A stretch of 64,000 nucleotides of DNA from Cymbidium sinense (GCA_021442155.1 CM038222.1:56353352-56417351); one strand, 5' to 3'. Positions 23,301 through 37,310 are shown, numbered from the stretch's first letter. Program-made: numbers and translations. The notes: a model not told the origin generated them from the sequence alone.

Positions 23301-26300
23301 TTTAATAGTTTCATTTTTGTTTATACAATTTATTCATGCAAGTGTAGGCAATCCTTGTAGATGATAGCATAATGATGAATAGGGTATAAAATTAAGTAAG
23401 TGTTGGGTTCTTTTCAAATGAACTCTATATCTTACCAACTCCTATTCAAAACTGTGCTAACATAAGAAAGGTAGGAAAGGCTACACTAAACATTACTTTA
23501 TAATCCATCACATGCAAGCTTATAATTAAAACATGAGTAGCATACTTTCAGATTTGATATTTTATTTATAAGTTTTGAGAATAATTTGGATTTAGTAGTG
23601 ATAATAGCTGCTCATATTTTACTTTAGCCAACACATGCACATTTGACATAAAGTAAACAATTTTCATTTTTAAAATTTGAAACATGAAATTTTGAATGCA
23701 TGAATCACATGACATACAACTTAACATGTTGGGAAAGATCCAAAGCAATGAAAGCATATGAACAAACTCACTTTACTTAAATCCTAAAGATATTATTAAG
23801 GAATAAGAAAATTTAGAATAAATCAAAGTGAATTTCAAAATGATTTTTGTTTAGTTTGAAGTTTGATTTAATTTTGAAAATGTGAGATTAGTTTGCTATT
23901 CCTAACCCATTCCCACATGTGTTTGAGATTTTTGTTTAATTTTTAGGCAATTAGATCCATTTTTATGTGTTGATTAGGTTAGGGTATAAATTAACCCTTA
24001 CCGACACCACCTTAGAAGGATTAACTAAATAATTATGAGCTAATGAGATGACATAAAATTCACAAGGTATTTAAATTTTCAATGCACCTAATATTGAAAA
24101 GGCCTAATGCAATTTGGCTCAAAATTAAAAGTTAATTAAGCTAAGGGGTTTAGCTTAAGTACTTTTAAAACACCCCTTCACACTTATGAAAGGGGTTTTA
24201 ATTTCCTTAATTGAACTTAGGCTATTAAACACCTAAGCATCTACCCAAGGTAGATTAATTAAGTTCTGAAACTTTTTAAAATTTTTGAAAATTATTTAAA
24301 GGGATAATTAATGACTTAATCCTTAATTAAGAGGGGAATAAGGAGAGAAAAGGGGGTTTAGGGAATAGCTCAGGGGAAATGCCCCAAAATTATTCCATAA
24401 AATCCCTACTCACTGGATCTGACCTCAATCAAACTCAATCAAAGGGTAAATCCACTAATCATACCTTAATTACTCTTAATTAGATAAAAGTGTAATTAGG
24501 GAATGAGCTAGCAATTTTTCCAATTAAGCCTCAATAAATCTCAAGAAAATTAGGGGAGGCAGAGGTCATCCCCGAAAATGAACCTTAGAAATTTGAGATC
24601 AATTGGTGATTTAATTGGAGAATAATTTGCTAATTAAAATTCCCAAAGAAACCCAAATTTAGATAGAAGGGGAATCCAAAATCCATTGAAAACATTTTTT
24701 AATTATTCTAGATTAAATTATCTATCCAAGGCATTTTTCCTTTTATTTTTTTTATTTTCTATGAAGAGTTATGAATTTTGGAAGTTTTCTAAGTGAATTA
24801 GGAATTAATTAAGCATTTTATTAATCCCTAACTAATCCAGCTCACGGTGACATGGGCGGTCGCGTACATGTGTCATGCGATGAGCACTTAGTTGCCATGT
24901 CATAGGCGGCAGCGGCATCGACTTATATTCTCAACTGTTCGATCTAAGAATTCCCCCATAGTTTATAAAATGGATAATGGATATATAAATGTACGAATAA
25001 TCTTGACCGTCCATCCAAACAGTGCAGATGGATGGCCAGAGATTCATCCCTGCCAAAGCTCAAGAAGAATGAGATCTGTCCACCTTCTAGGCTTTGATCT
25101 AAGCTCGATTGAGCTCAGATTAGGCTCAAAATTAGCCCACACCTTCATCATGCAATAACCAATACATCCAATGGCTAAGATCCTATGAAATTAAAGTTCA
25201 CTTCACAAAGGACCAACACCTATTAGAATTAAGCTTGGAAAATCACTAACCTCATCGGAGGTGATCACCGACGCTCGATTCTCTTGGAGGAGCTTCGTTT
25301 GTTTGAGACGAAGCTTTGCTAAAGTTTTGAGCACTTAAGGTTGAGTGTAGAGCTCTATGAACCAACTCCTCCTCAAGATCCTTGCGGCTTTGATTGAATT
25401 GAGCTCTTCCTTGCCTTTAGAACTTCAGAGAAAGCTTAGGCCAATTCAACTTAGCTCCTTGATCAAGTGTGCAAGGGGAATTAGAAGGAGAACGAGTGTA
25501 GAGGAAATTGGCTATTGTGATGAGATCCCCTATTTTACACTGTGCAAAATCAAAGAATGTGGAATTCAAATCCTCTCTAGGGACCTCAAGAAAGCTCTTT
25601 GATGAATGCTAAAGGTTCCTAGGCTCCAATCGAGTGTGGGTGAAATTATTTTTCATTGAATTATGGAGAGTATATCTCCCACTATGGTAATCGGATGATC
25701 GACCCATTAGTTTCCATTTTGATCCAATTGACCATGTGGAGTGGGCTATTTTGGTTGTTAGATCATTGCACATGGTCGGTTTGGCCAGAGGAGTGGAATG
25801 ATAACTTCCCATGTGCTGAAATTGAGCTTAGGGGGAGTTTGAAAATTCAATTTGATGCCATATGGTCGGGTTTGGTCTATGGCTCAAATGGGCTAACTCA
25901 AATCCATTGGGTTGGGTGCACCACTCATCACTAAGTCCCCTTGAGATTTTAGAAAGGCCTCAAGTGATTGTGAAGACTGTATGACCCAAATACCCATGGA
26001 CTAGTCCAAAATTTGTTCTATGGATAAGAGGTAAAATGGTCATTTTGCTAATTTTTTTCAATTTGTGTATGGTTGGTATGTTGAGAAAATAGGTTTGGCC
26101 AAGTGTCATTGGATTTGGAATCCATTTGATAGGGTTTGGCTCATGTTGACCCATTTAGGTCAAAATGGGTCCACTTGGGTCAAGTTGACCAATTGGTCAA
26201 ATTAGGTTAAACCAAGGGTTGGGTCAATTTCATATGACCATTTTAAATATTTTGGTGCCTTTGGTTTGGTTCAATTTGGATTTGGTTTGGTTTTGGCTCA

Positions 26301-28368
26301 TATGACACCATTTAGGTCAAATGGGTCAAGTTGACCCATTTGACCCATTTGACCTATTTGAGGTAGGTCAAGTATAGGTCTAGGTTTGGTTAGTCATATG
26401 GAGTGGATTGGTATCTTTGTTTCCAATCAATTTGGGTTAAGTTTAATTTTTGCTCAACATGACCCCTTTAGGTCATGTTGGGTCTAAGGTCAATTGGGCT
26501 AGGTTGGGTCTAGTTGGCCAATTGAGGCTTTGGTCAAGTTCAACAAGTGATTTGGAATGAACTTGAACCAATGGTTTGAGTTAATTTGGCTTAGACCAAG
26601 TTTTGACACATTTTGGCCCTTTCGGTCAAAATGGGTCAACTTAGGTCAAGTGGGCTAATTGGGCTAGGTTAGGCTCAAATGTTGGCTTGGTCAAGTTCAA
26701 AAATAGGTCATGATTGCACTTAGATCAATGGTTTCAATCAATTTGCCCTACAGTGGATTTTGGGTATGTAAGGTTTCATTTTAGGTTAAGTGTTGACTTA
26801 GTCAACCCTTAGGTTCGACTTGGTTTGACCCAATTTGATTGATTGATCATCCCATGATGATTGTTGATCATCATGAGAAGGAGATATGAGTTTGGTTCAA
26901 TTCAATTTGGTTAGGATCAAAAGTTACCTCATAAGGGTACTTTAGGTCACTTTGGGTCAAGTGAACCTAAGTGGGTCAAATGGCTTGGTCAAAGCTTGAT
27001 TTGAAGTTGGTTGATCTTGTATATGGACTCATGATTCAAATATAAATCCATTTACAAGTGGTTTGAAGTCAAATGGGTTTTGATCCATTTAAAAATTTCA
27101 TATTCAAAGGAAGAATACAAATGGGTTTTGGGTTTGATTTTTGATTTGGGTTTTAATTGTTTGATTAAAGTTTTTATTTATATATGAGCTCATGATTATA
27201 GGTTTGATTAAACCATGAGAGAAAATCAAGGGCTTGGCTTGATTTGGAAGTGTTTTGGCTAAGTTCAAGATTTTGACTTGAAAGACATAGATTTGATTTT
27301 GAATGGATTTGAGTTTGATTTTTGGATTTGGTTTTGATTGTTTGAATTTATATTTCATTTATATATGTGAATATAAATGAGAATATAAATTGATCGTGAG
27401 AAAATTTCAAGGATTTGAAGTGGTTTAATCATGATTTAGGCTAAATACATTAATGGGGAATTTAAAGGATTTAATGGAATGTTTTAAATTGGAATTTAAT
27501 TTTTGCCTTTGATTTGATTGATTTATATTTATATTTCATTTATATATGAGAATATAAATGAGAATACAAATAAGTTTTGAGAAAATCCCATGAGTTTGAA
27601 ATGGTTTGATCAAAGTTTAGGTTAAATCCATTAAAGGGAATTTAAAGGATTTAAGGGAACTTTTAATTGAAATTTAATTTTTGGATTGGATTTAATTAAT
27701 TTATATATATATTTCATTTATATATGAGAACAAAAATGAGAATACAACTATGTTTTGGGAAAATCCCATGAGTTTGAAGTGATTTGATCAAAGTTTAGAG
27801 TTGATTTTGGCTATGTTTTTTAATGGAAAATTAAAGGGACTTAAGAAAATTTTCATGAATTAATTTTGGATTTTGGATTTGATTTGATGGATTTGAATTT
27901 ATATTTCATTTATATATGTGTATATAAATGAGAATATAAATGGGTTATGGAAAGATCTCAAAGATTTGAATAGGTTTGAATCATGATTTTGGTTAAGTCC
28001 TTAAGGAAAATTAAAGACTTAGGCAAAATTTGGACTTAGAATTTTGATGGATTTTGATCATGGGTTTCAATCAAAGTTTCAATCATGGATTTGATTTAGA
28101 TTTGGAGAAAATCAAATAGGATTGATTTGGAATTTTGACTTGAAAGAAGGAAAGGTGAGGAATGGTGCAAGCTAAGGGTAGGTAAATTTCCTAACACCCC
28201 TAAGGCATGACCTATTACTATGGCTAAACCTTCTAAGTCTTCTAGGGCTAGGGGAGTGTCCACCTAACCACTAGATGATTCTTAAGACTAAGGAACTCTT
28301 AAAGTCTAAGAGGAATCCTATGTCTAAGATGGAGGTGTTGAGAGCTCATTCTAAAAATGAGGTCAACA
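20354..28368 (-). repeat. 5' LTR of element A (about 8 kb)
   Basis: The right border at 28368 reads, on the minus strand, TGTTGACCTCA; the left border is set by the primer binding site. The half from 24456 to 28368 is shared with the 3' LTR copy at 0.56-4.47 kb. The half from 20354 to about 24190 has no second copy in the window, so inclusion in the LTR rests on the primer site only. It has no credible gene. The piece holds a TTC-rich pyrimidine tract (21972-22043), the TTGAC[CT] array (26.15-27.0 kb) and the four AT hairpin units (27.34-27.95 kb). An LTR of 8 kb would be longer than the usual Ogre LTR. An insertion near 24.19 kb is the alternative. Confidence 0.6.
21972..22043. repeat. TTCTT/TTTC pyrimidine microsatellite
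   Basis: This is a run of CTTT and CTTC words in the plus strand, purine-rich on the other. It lies inside the unpaired half of the A 5' LTR. It creates chance open frames rich in Ser/Phe or Lys/Glu, which are not genes. Confidence 0.8.
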
Positions 28369-30803
28369 CCATCACAAAGGGAATTTTATGAGATTGAAGA
28401 TTAAGTTCAACAAAAAGAAGGCACCTACAATCATGATATAAGTTTGCATGTATATGAGTTTGGAATATCCAACGATATTTCATGAAATGTTAAAACCTCT
28501 TAATGAAATGTTACAAAGCAATAAAATTTATTAGGAAAATCATGAGTATGAGAGACTTTAAATAAGTCTCTTACACAAATCATAACACAAGATCCAACTC
28601 CAGTTCAAGCACTTTAAGTATCAACAATGATACCTAATTAAAGTAAACACTCGCATGAGAGGATTTTGTGGAGTTGAAGGCTAAATGGAAAAGGGAGAAA
28701 GTACCTCTATTCATAGTATGGGTTGATCTATTCGTATGCTTGAAATATCTAAGGATGTTTCATAAAAGTGTGGAAATCTATTATATAAAAAGGTATGAGA
28801 ATAAAGATCCTTATTAATTAGTGAGTGATAAAAATAAGAAACAAACTAAACAGAGAACTGGAAAGAGTAGGACTTTGATTGAAGGTTGCACTTTTCACTA
28901 GCCATCTCTCATCTAATTTAAATACTTTAGATATACATTCAAATATCTAGATGAGATGAACTTTATGCATGTTGGATGAAACAACATTATGTCTAATTCA
29001 AGCACTTCATTAATTCATGTCAAGGTTCTAAAGGATTGAGCTCCCTTTGTAAATACTATAGATCCATCTTATACATGAATCTATTACTTTAAAATACATG
29101 TCTTTCTTAGCATGGTGGAAAGGTGCATTTGGTCTCACCATTTTCTTGGCGTGGTCAGCCATCATACAGTAGCCTATCTGAAACGATCGCCACTTTTATG
29201 GACATAAATAAATTAATAAAAAAATCAACTAAAAAGCTAAAATTGATATTTTAAATTGACATTGCAAGTATGTAAGTATTCGTACACGCTTTTCTTAGCG
29301 TGATGAGAAAATATGTGCTTCATACAGGTACTTCAAAAACCCATACATATCTTTCTTGACATGATGGGATGGCACACTTGGTAGTGGTGTTTACACCACC
29401 CATACATACCTTTATTGGCATGTTGTGCAGGCCCATACCCCATTGTAGCCCCCTATGTGGGGACGCTGCCAAAATACTGTCAAAATTTTATCTAAACAAT
29501 TTATACTTGCAATGGAATTCAATCAAAATAAGCAATATTATACAAATTCTTTAGACTTAAACTAATGTTGAATCAAATACACCTGCATGGGCCCCGACAC
29601 TATGTTGAATGCTTAAACTTAGTGTTTGAGGATGTTGTGCAGCTTGATTCTCGGTTGAGTCTTTGGATTGAGTCTAAGTTAACAAAACCTAAAAATTTAA
29701 TGATGTTACTATAATATCTTCAACCCAATAAAGCATCTGAGAAGCTAATTCTGTCATATGACATCATATCTGATCCTTTATTATTAAATTAATAAAGTCG
29801 ACAAGATCTGAAATAATGAAATAATAAATCACCCCAATGATGGTTGTATTGAATGGAGATTTCAATCGGAGGGGATACTTCCATCAAAATATGATTATAA
29901 TTTCAAGAAAAATTGACTTAGATTGAATATCAATCTAAATGCAGAATTTAAAATATCATTGAGCTATAAATGTCTAAGTGAAATTCAATATTAAAAACTT
30001 AAAGCTAAAAATTTAACTCGCCTTTCACAATTGTTTGTCAGAGGTGTCAAATTAAGAAAACCCTAGCTCACAAAAGATCCAAAATCAAATCAAGTACACA
30101 ACTATGTTTACTCTCAAACATTCTACTAGAATGGCGTGGCGTGTCCTTTATTGTGGCTGATTCCACATGATGCGGTTATGACCTCTTGGTGGTTGTCACC
30201 AAATGACTCCACTATATCACGGTCATGACTATAGCCCGTATGCTCCCCAATGGCTCTGCCCTTTGAGTTGTAAACCATTGGGTATACTTGGTTGGGAAAA
30301 AAGCTTTATGTTAGCTAAGGTAGACTTAAGCTTGTCTCCTTAGATAAACACCACCCCAGGTATACAAGGATCTCTTGGATGATGTAACCCATGAGTTCGA
30401 TGGGATCCTTCGATCAGTTGGATCACGTCCTAGACTAAGTAGACTAGGGCCATGAGTGATGGAATCATGTGATCTAGATCGGGCACGTCATCTTCCCCCA
30501 ACCATCCACTTTAAGTTAAATATAATGAATTTCATAAATCTAAATTTCAAAACTCCACATGCTGCTATTATATGCTATGCACTAGACTGTTAGCCTTAAT
30601 CAAAAGTTCTCTCTCTTGCTTGAAGAGTAATTAACTATAGGTGCTTTTATAGGAAACCTAGAACCAGATCTAAAGTCCTCACAAAATGAGGGTGAAATCT
30701 CTAGGTAGTGTCTTATCTACTATTCCACCTACCTTCTAAAAATTTCATTGACGCATAAATCATACTCTCTTTTTGTAGATGATTGGCAATTTTCGAATCA
30801 CCA
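28369..30803 (+). repeat. 5' LTR of element B, 5'-truncated
   Basis: From about 29.58 kb to 30.80 kb the sequence is collinear with 46.24-47.44 kb, the distal part of the B 3' LTR. It shares the stretch around TGTTGTGC, the AGATCTGAAATAAT words, CATCAAAATATGATT and the terminal GGTGAATTTT-like end. The TGTTGACC start is missing, because element A ends at 28368 directly against it. A plausible history is that A inserted into the LTR of B. A diverged internal duplication is visible (near 28.43 and 28.70 kb). No gene is seen. Confidence 0.6.
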
Positions 30804-30812
30804 TCCTACACA

Positions 30813-33800
30813 TGTAGTTTGATTATAATTTTATTTGAAGCCTCCTAGGTTATTGAATACCCAAGGATCTACCCAAGATTAAGTGATTAAGCTTTGGAAT
30901 AATTTGGTTTTAAATTTTGATTAATTGAATTAATTAATGAAGTGATTAATCCAATAATTAATTTGTAAATTAATTAAGTGTTTATCCAAATGAAATAAAC
31001 TTAAGGGAAAATATTAGAAAAGAAAATTTTAATCTCATTCTCTAAGCCCATTCAATGTTTCATGATGATTAGCAAGCTTAATTAGTAAATTTATCACTAT
31101 TTAAAAGGTTAATTAATCATTTAATTAATTAAAAAGTGATTAGTGGTGAATCAAGCAATTCTCCTAATTAATCCAACATTAAATTCCAAGAAAATCATGG
31201 GAGGTAGAGGTCATGCCACTAATCAACATTAAGAAGTTTGAAATTAATTGCTAAATTAATTAGGGAGTAATTAACCTAATTACATTTTCAATAAAATCTA
31301 AATTGAGTTAAAATCACTATTCAAAATTAATTAATTTTAATTTTCTATTATTCTTCTCTGAATTATCTTTAAAATGAATTTGAGTTTGTATTTGTTTGGA
31401 TTTTTGTATAATTAGTTATAAATTTTAGAAGTTTCAGCATTAAAAATAAATTAATTAAGCTAATTAAAATACGCCGCGTGGAGGTTGATGTGCCGCTTTC
31501 CACTTGGCGAAAGGATGGTTATTTAAGTTAACATCACTGTGAGTCAAGTGGCCAGCTTTCTCCACAGTCCATTTAAGATGATGGCCGATTAAAGATTAAG
31601 CTTAAATCGAGGGGCATCATGATCTATCCATCCATTCATCATCTTGAATGGATGGCGGTGATCCTTCTCCTTAGCGATGGTCATCTCCCCATTTAATTCA
31701 AGCTCACCGGAGCTTGAATTGGGATCAAAATGATCCCACACCTTTGGAAGGATGGGGGATGCACATCCGACAGTCAAGATCTCAAGGGATGACACTTTTC
31801 TTCAAAAAGGACCAAACTATTTTTCTTATGGCTATGATTTTGAGCAATACCTCACCGGAGGCTATCACCAGCGCTTCCAACAGAGGAGGTAGCTTTATCT
31901 AGTAGAGATGAAGCCCTATTGAAGTTATTGGGTCTTGATTTGAAGTGGATGGGTTGGTTGACCAAGCTCCCCTTCAATGGTGATTGGCTTTGATCAAAGT
32001 CCTCCTTCCCATGGCTTAGTGACTTGGGAAATAACTTGATTGAGCTCGACAAAGTTTTTTGATGGTGCATGTGAGGTTAATCTCATTTTGATGGAGAATT
32101 GGATAAGTTTGGCTTTGGATTGACCTCCCCTATTTCGGCTTTGGGTAAAATAGAGAAAGAGAAATCAATGGATCTTGGAAATGGATTTGGGAAGCTTAAG
32201 GATGCTTGGTTTTGATTCCTAGAGCTCAGTTGAATTGAGTGCCTCTAGTTTGAGTGGGAATGAGGGGGAGTATATCTCCCCCTCCTTGGATCGGACAGTC
32301 GAGAGCTGAGTTGTCATTTTAGCTCAATTACTAAGATTGGTTGATCAATATGGGCTGTTTAACATCCCATGTGAGTCATTTTAGACAGAGGCATGGAAGA
32401 GAGTGAGTGCCCATGTGCTAGGTGAGTGTATTTGGTGATCCAAGTGCTCAATTCCCATTGGAGGGGTCAGTTTGGCCTTGGGTTGGTCATGGCTGACCCA
32501 AGCCCATTGGTTCATGTTCACCAACCTCTTGGTGTCTAAGTGGACCACTAGAAGGATGCCAAGTGACCTTGAGAAATAATTGGCCAAATTCCAAGTAAAT
32601 TTGGCCATGGGATATCCTTTGACCTAAGGGCAAAATGGTTGTTTAGCCGTGATTTTGAATTGGGTAAATTTAAAATGATTCAAAAATAGGTTGGGCCAAA
32701 TTTTAAGTGATTTGGAGTTCATTTGATTTCATTTGGTTCAATTTGATCCATTTAGGTCAAGTTTGGTCAAATTGGGTTAGGTTGACTAATTGGTCAAATT
32801 GGGTCAAACCATGCATTAGGTCAAGTTCAAATGATCATTTGGAGCCTATGGGTGGCATTGGTTTGGTTCAATTTGGTTTAGAATTGGTTTTGGTTCATTT
32901 GAGGTCAAATGGGTCAAGTTAAGCAATTTGACCCATTTGACTCAATTAGGTTAGGTCATCGGTTGGTTTAGGCTTGGTTGATCATTTGAAATGTATTGCA
33001 AGCTTTGGTTTCAAACAATTTTGATTTGGTTTGATTTCAAGTTGATTTCACCTTTTAGGTCAAGTTGGGTTCATGGTCAATTGGGCTAGGTTAGGTCTAA
33101 TTGTTCAATTAAGCTTTGGTCAAGTTCAATAAGTGATTTGGAATGAATTTGACCCATTAGTTGCAATCAATTTGGCTTAGATCAAGATTTGACCCATTTT
33201 GACTTTTTAGGTCAAGTTGGGTCAACTTAGATCAAGTGGCCAATTAGACTTGGTTTGGCTCAATTGATGGCTTGATCATGTTCAATCATTGATTATGGAT
33301 TGGTTTAGATCAATGGTTTCAATCACTTTATCTTATAATAAATTTTGACTAATTTAGGTTTCAATTGGGCTAAGTGTTGACTTGGTCAAAGGCTAGGTTT
33401 GACTTGGTTTGACCTAATTTAAGTGATTGATCATCTAGGATGATTGTTACTCACAATGTGAGGCTTAGATGGGCTTAGTTTAATTCAATTTTGGTTGGAT
33501 TAGAATTTGGCTCAAAAAGGTCCTTTAGGTCACTTTAGGTTATGTGAGCCTAAATGGGTTAGTTGGCTTGATTCAAGTTTGGTTGAACTCACATATGGAC
33601 TTATGATGGAAATATAAATCCAATTGCAAGTGATTTGGAGTCAAATGGGTTTCGGTTCATTTGATAATTTGGTTATTTGAATTTATATTTAATTTATATT
33701 TGTAAATATAAATGAGAATATAAATGGGTTATGAGAACATCTTTTGAGTTTGGAATGATTTGGATTTGGTTTGAGCTAAGTCCATAAGGTGAAATCAAAA

Positions 33801-34245
33801 GGGCTTAGAAAAGATTTTGGGATTTGAATCCAATCATGGGTTTCAAACATTTGATTTGAAATTGATTCATGCTTTGGATTTTGGAATTGATTTATGATTT
33901 GAGAAAATCAATTGAGTTGGAATTGATTTGAGATTTGAGAAAATCAATTGAGTTAAAATTTATTTGAGATTTGAGAAAATAAATTGAGTTGGAATTGATT
34001 TGAATTTGGAATTGACTTGAAAGAAGAAAGCAAGGATTTGGTTCAAGTTATAGGGAAGGTAGGTCCTCCTAATACCCCTAAGGCATAACCTATTCCTATG
34101 GCTAACTCTTCTAAGTCTCTAGAGTTAGGTTAAGTGTTCACCTAATCACTAGAAGTGTCTTAAGAATAAGAAACTCTTAGTGTTTAGAGGAGTCCTATGT
34201 CTAAGATGGAGAATTTGAAAGCTCACTCCAAAAGCGAGGTCAACA
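30813..34245 (-). repeat. Third, more diverged copy of the A-type LTR (fragment)
   Basis: It is collinear with 24.19-28.37 kb but shorter and more diverged. On the minus strand it begins TGTTGACCTCGC at 34245. It keeps the TTGAC[CT] array (32.75-33.56 kb) and one AT hairpin unit near 33.68 kb. It sits exactly where the leader and gag of element B should be, abutting pol at 34246 and the end of the B LTR near 30803. I cannot see a clean target duplication, so it may be a solo LTR remnant with accompanying deletion. Confidence 0.65.
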
Positions 34246-35330
34246 CATGACTGTATGAGTATGGTATGGTCTCATCAACTATACATCAGCGTATGAAGTA
34301 CCTAAAAGATGAAGAAGAGTTTAGAATTCATGTTTACCTACAACCATTCTCCATCCATGAAGTAAAATTTTATGAAGATGGATAATATTTTATCCCTAAA
34401 GAGCCTAAGCCAACAGAACCTCTTGAGGGAGTAACATTCACTTTAGGAACTAAAAAGCAACTTCATAAGGTGAAAGAGCAGAAGCAAAAAGGAAGAAAGA
34501 AGGAAATATTGACTCTCCTTAAAGCACTTGATTCTACACCTAAATCAAGAAAATCAGTTCCTCATTTGGGAAGTGACACACAAGAAGAAGAAAATATTTC
34601 TGTCAAACCTAAGGAAACTTATGAGCCTTCAAGAAAGGCAAAGTATAAAATAAGTGATTCTGATTGAGACTATGACTTTGAATTTACTTATAGAAATAAG
34701 GTTCGAAAGGTCGCATCAAGCAGGATAGCTCACTTAGTAGAGTCAGACGACTCCCTCAAAATTATACTCATCCCTCAGCAGTACTTCAAAGAAATCACTC
34801 CGCTGGAGGTTCATAATATTGAAGAATTAATAACATTCTATGTACCACCGTTGAGTGAGTGGCGGAACAGGAACTCTATTTTACAAATCTGAAGAGTCTC
34901 AGCTTCACAATTTTGATCAGTCTACTCAACATGAAAATTCTGACGAGATAGTGCCAACAAGAATATCAATATACTATTCACAAAAATTACGAAGAATGAT
35001 GCATAAGCTTCGAATTCATATTGGAACTACTAAACATAGAACTTAAATCTTTAACAGATGTGGAGCCAAAGAAGTCCTCAAACATCATGAAGAAGTGATA
35101 AGTTTATCACTAAAGGTCTTAGGTTCAACCACAGATCTCATCAAAATAAAGTTTGTTATAATATAATAAAAGCTGAGATCAAAACTAATAGTACGAAGAA
35201 GATGATCTCTATAAAATTCTTCTTACAAATGATGAAGAAGTAGAAGCCAAGCCTACACCTGAAGAACTCGAAGATGGTGGACAAACAGCTACTATAGATG
35301 AACTCAAAGAAATCAACCTGTGAGCTGAGG
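34246..35330 (+). pseudogene. Protease-RT linker of element B
   Basis: This is the first coding sequence of B after the lodged LTR. It starts YEYGMVSSTIHQRMKYLKD and has a charged, Lys/Glu-rich linker (34470-34667). From 34681 it continues with ESDDSLKIILIPQQYF. The protease catalytic part is absent, lost with gag to the left. Several stops are present. Function is inferred only from its position directly ahead of RT. Confidence 0.55.
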
Positions 35331-36303
35331 ATGATCCCCATCCAACTTTCATCAGTGTCCTTCTACCTGATGAGAAAGTTGAAGAGCTAAAAATGCTACT
35401 TTATAAATTTAGGATCACTTTGCCTGGACATATTCTGAAATGCCAGACTTATCCCATGATGCAGCAATTCATAAACTTGCCATTAAATCAAATGCGATGC
35501 CTGTTAAACAAGCTTCTAGGTGACTGAGATTAAAGATTGAATAACAGGTAATTGCAGAAATAAAGAAGTTGATCAAAGCAGGCTTCATCCGGGAGGAGAA
35601 GTATACAAATTGGATAGCCAACAGTGTCTCAGTTACGAAGAAGAACGGTCAAATCCGTGTCTGTATTGACTTAGGGACCTAAATAAGGCGTGCCCAAAAG
35701 GTGACTTTTTCGCTTCCAATATTATAACTTCTAGTGGACAATACTTCCAACTATGACATATTCTCATTTATGGATGGATCATCAGGATACAATCAAATCA
35801 AGATGGCTCTTGAAGATGAGAAGCACACATCATTTAGGGCACCAATTAGTATATACTGCTACACAGTCATGCCCTTCGAATTGAAGAATGATGGAGCTAC
35901 ATACCAAAGAGCCATGATGCTTATTTTTGATGAGTTGATTCACGAGAAGGTGGAATGTTATGTTGATAATTTGGTGGTGAAGAGCTTAAATTATGAAAAT
36001 TACTTTGAAGATTTGAGAATTATATTAGAGAGAATAAGAAAATATGATCTCAAGATGAATCCTCTAAAATGTGTATTCGGGATATCCTCCAAAAAATTCC
36101 TTTGGTACATTGTACGTCTTAAAGGAATTGAAATTTATGCTACTAAAATTAAGGCAATTGTGGAGATACCTCTGCCAAAAAGTTTGCATCAACTCCATTC
36201 TTTACAAGAGCAACTTACATTCATCTGTCGATTTATATCAAACCTATCAAGATGTTGTCAACCATTTGCAAAGTTGATGAAGAAGGATTCTCCATTCAAA
36301 TAG
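35331..36303 (+). pseudogene. Reverse transcriptase of element B (YVDN)
   Basis: The lead block (from about 35.38 kb) shows HFAWTYSEMP and the expected VKQA. Then come IREEKYTNWIANSVSVTKKNG and a broken motif where RDLNKACPK is expected. The longest intact frame, 35734-36303, reads FSFMDGSSGYNQIKMA, SFRAPISIYCYTVMPF, GATYQRAM, then ECYVDNLVVKS, followed by the thumb (MNPLKCVFG...FISNLSRC). The catalytic YVDD has become YVDN, a single G-to-A change that should abolish polymerase activity. Closely related to the A and C relatives. Confidence 0.88.
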
Positions 36304-36700
36304 GACAAGGAGTGTCAAGAAGCCTTCAATAGCATTAAAAGCTACCTACTAAGTCCACCAATCCTGGCAGTGCCTACTCATTGGAAGCCTCTCATTCTAT
36401 ACATAGCTGCATTAGAAGAGTCCCTCAGAGCATTGTTGGCATAACACAATGAAGAAAGCAAAGAGAATGCTCATTATAAAAGCAGTCGAAGATTAATAAG
36501 AGAAAAAATGAGATACTCTCTGTTAGAAAAGCACTGTTTGGCATTGATCTTTGTAGTCCAAAAGCCTGTCACTATATGTTATCTCACAAGATTACCCTCA
36601 TCTCAAGGATCGGTCCGCTAAAATACTTGATGACAAGACCAACGTTGACAAATCGCTTTACAAGATGAGAAGTATTGATTTTGCAATTTGATATCACATA
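36304..36700 (+). pseudogene. RT-linked RNase H of element B
   Basis: After a stop directly following the RT thumb, the frame continues with AFNSIKSYLLSPPILAVP, KPLILYIAALEESLRALLA, then RYSLLEKHCLALIFVVQ. This is the expected Gypsy RNase H start. It then decays through frameshifts around 36570-36700, where the MLSHK-like connection to the second RNase H is expected. It is non-functional. Confidence 0.7.
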
Positions 36701-36716
36701 TGTCCCATAGAAAGCA

Positions 36717-37310
36717 GTGGAGGGACAAGTCTTAGTAGATTTTCTTGCTACACATCCCATCCCTGAGGACTCTTCTCTTAATGATGATTTTCCTGATGAT
36801 CAAATTATGCTCATTCATGAAAGAGAAAAATCACAAATTTGGAAAATGTACTTTGATGGAGCCTCATCAATAACAAGTCTAACCCCTAAATTTCTCAAGG
36901 GCAAGAGCAGGAATCAACATCATCTTCATAACACCAGAAGAAGGGATAATGAGATGATCATATGGGTTGACTTAGCTAAGAACTAATAATGAAGCCAAGT
37001 TTGAAGCATTAATGGCAGGTCTTGAAGAAGTTATTTTCATATGCATTCAAAACTTGCATATTTTCAGTGATTCTCAACTTACTATAAATCAAGTACTAGG
37101 CATCTATAAAATCAACAAGCTTGAGTTAGCTTTCTACCATAAGAAAGTTCTTGAGCTTATGAAGCAAATACCAAATATCACATTAACTTAAGTCTCTCAA
37201 TCTGAGAATAGCAAAGCAGATTACTTTGCAAAATTAGTTAAGGAGATGGAAAGTATGAATGGTGATTATGTCATGATTGAGATATTTACTCGATGAGTTC
37301 TAGAGCCAGC
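36717..37310 (+). pseudogene. Second (Tat-type) RNase H of element B
   Basis: The domain order matches element A. The linker VDFLATHPIPEDSSL is followed by KMYFDGASS with the first catalytic Asp. After a frameshift come NNEAKFEALMAGLEE with the Glu, FSDSQLTINQVL with an Asp, and ENSKADYFAKLVKEM with the last Asp. All four acidic positions can be recognised although the frame is broken. It is closely related to the copy at 56.34-56.94 kb. Confidence 0.8.

Noticed and set aside
30808..34250. ACATG at both edges of the third LTR copy as a target duplication
   Set aside because: Placing it there would give LTR ends that are not TG...CA, and B sequence is missing between the edges.
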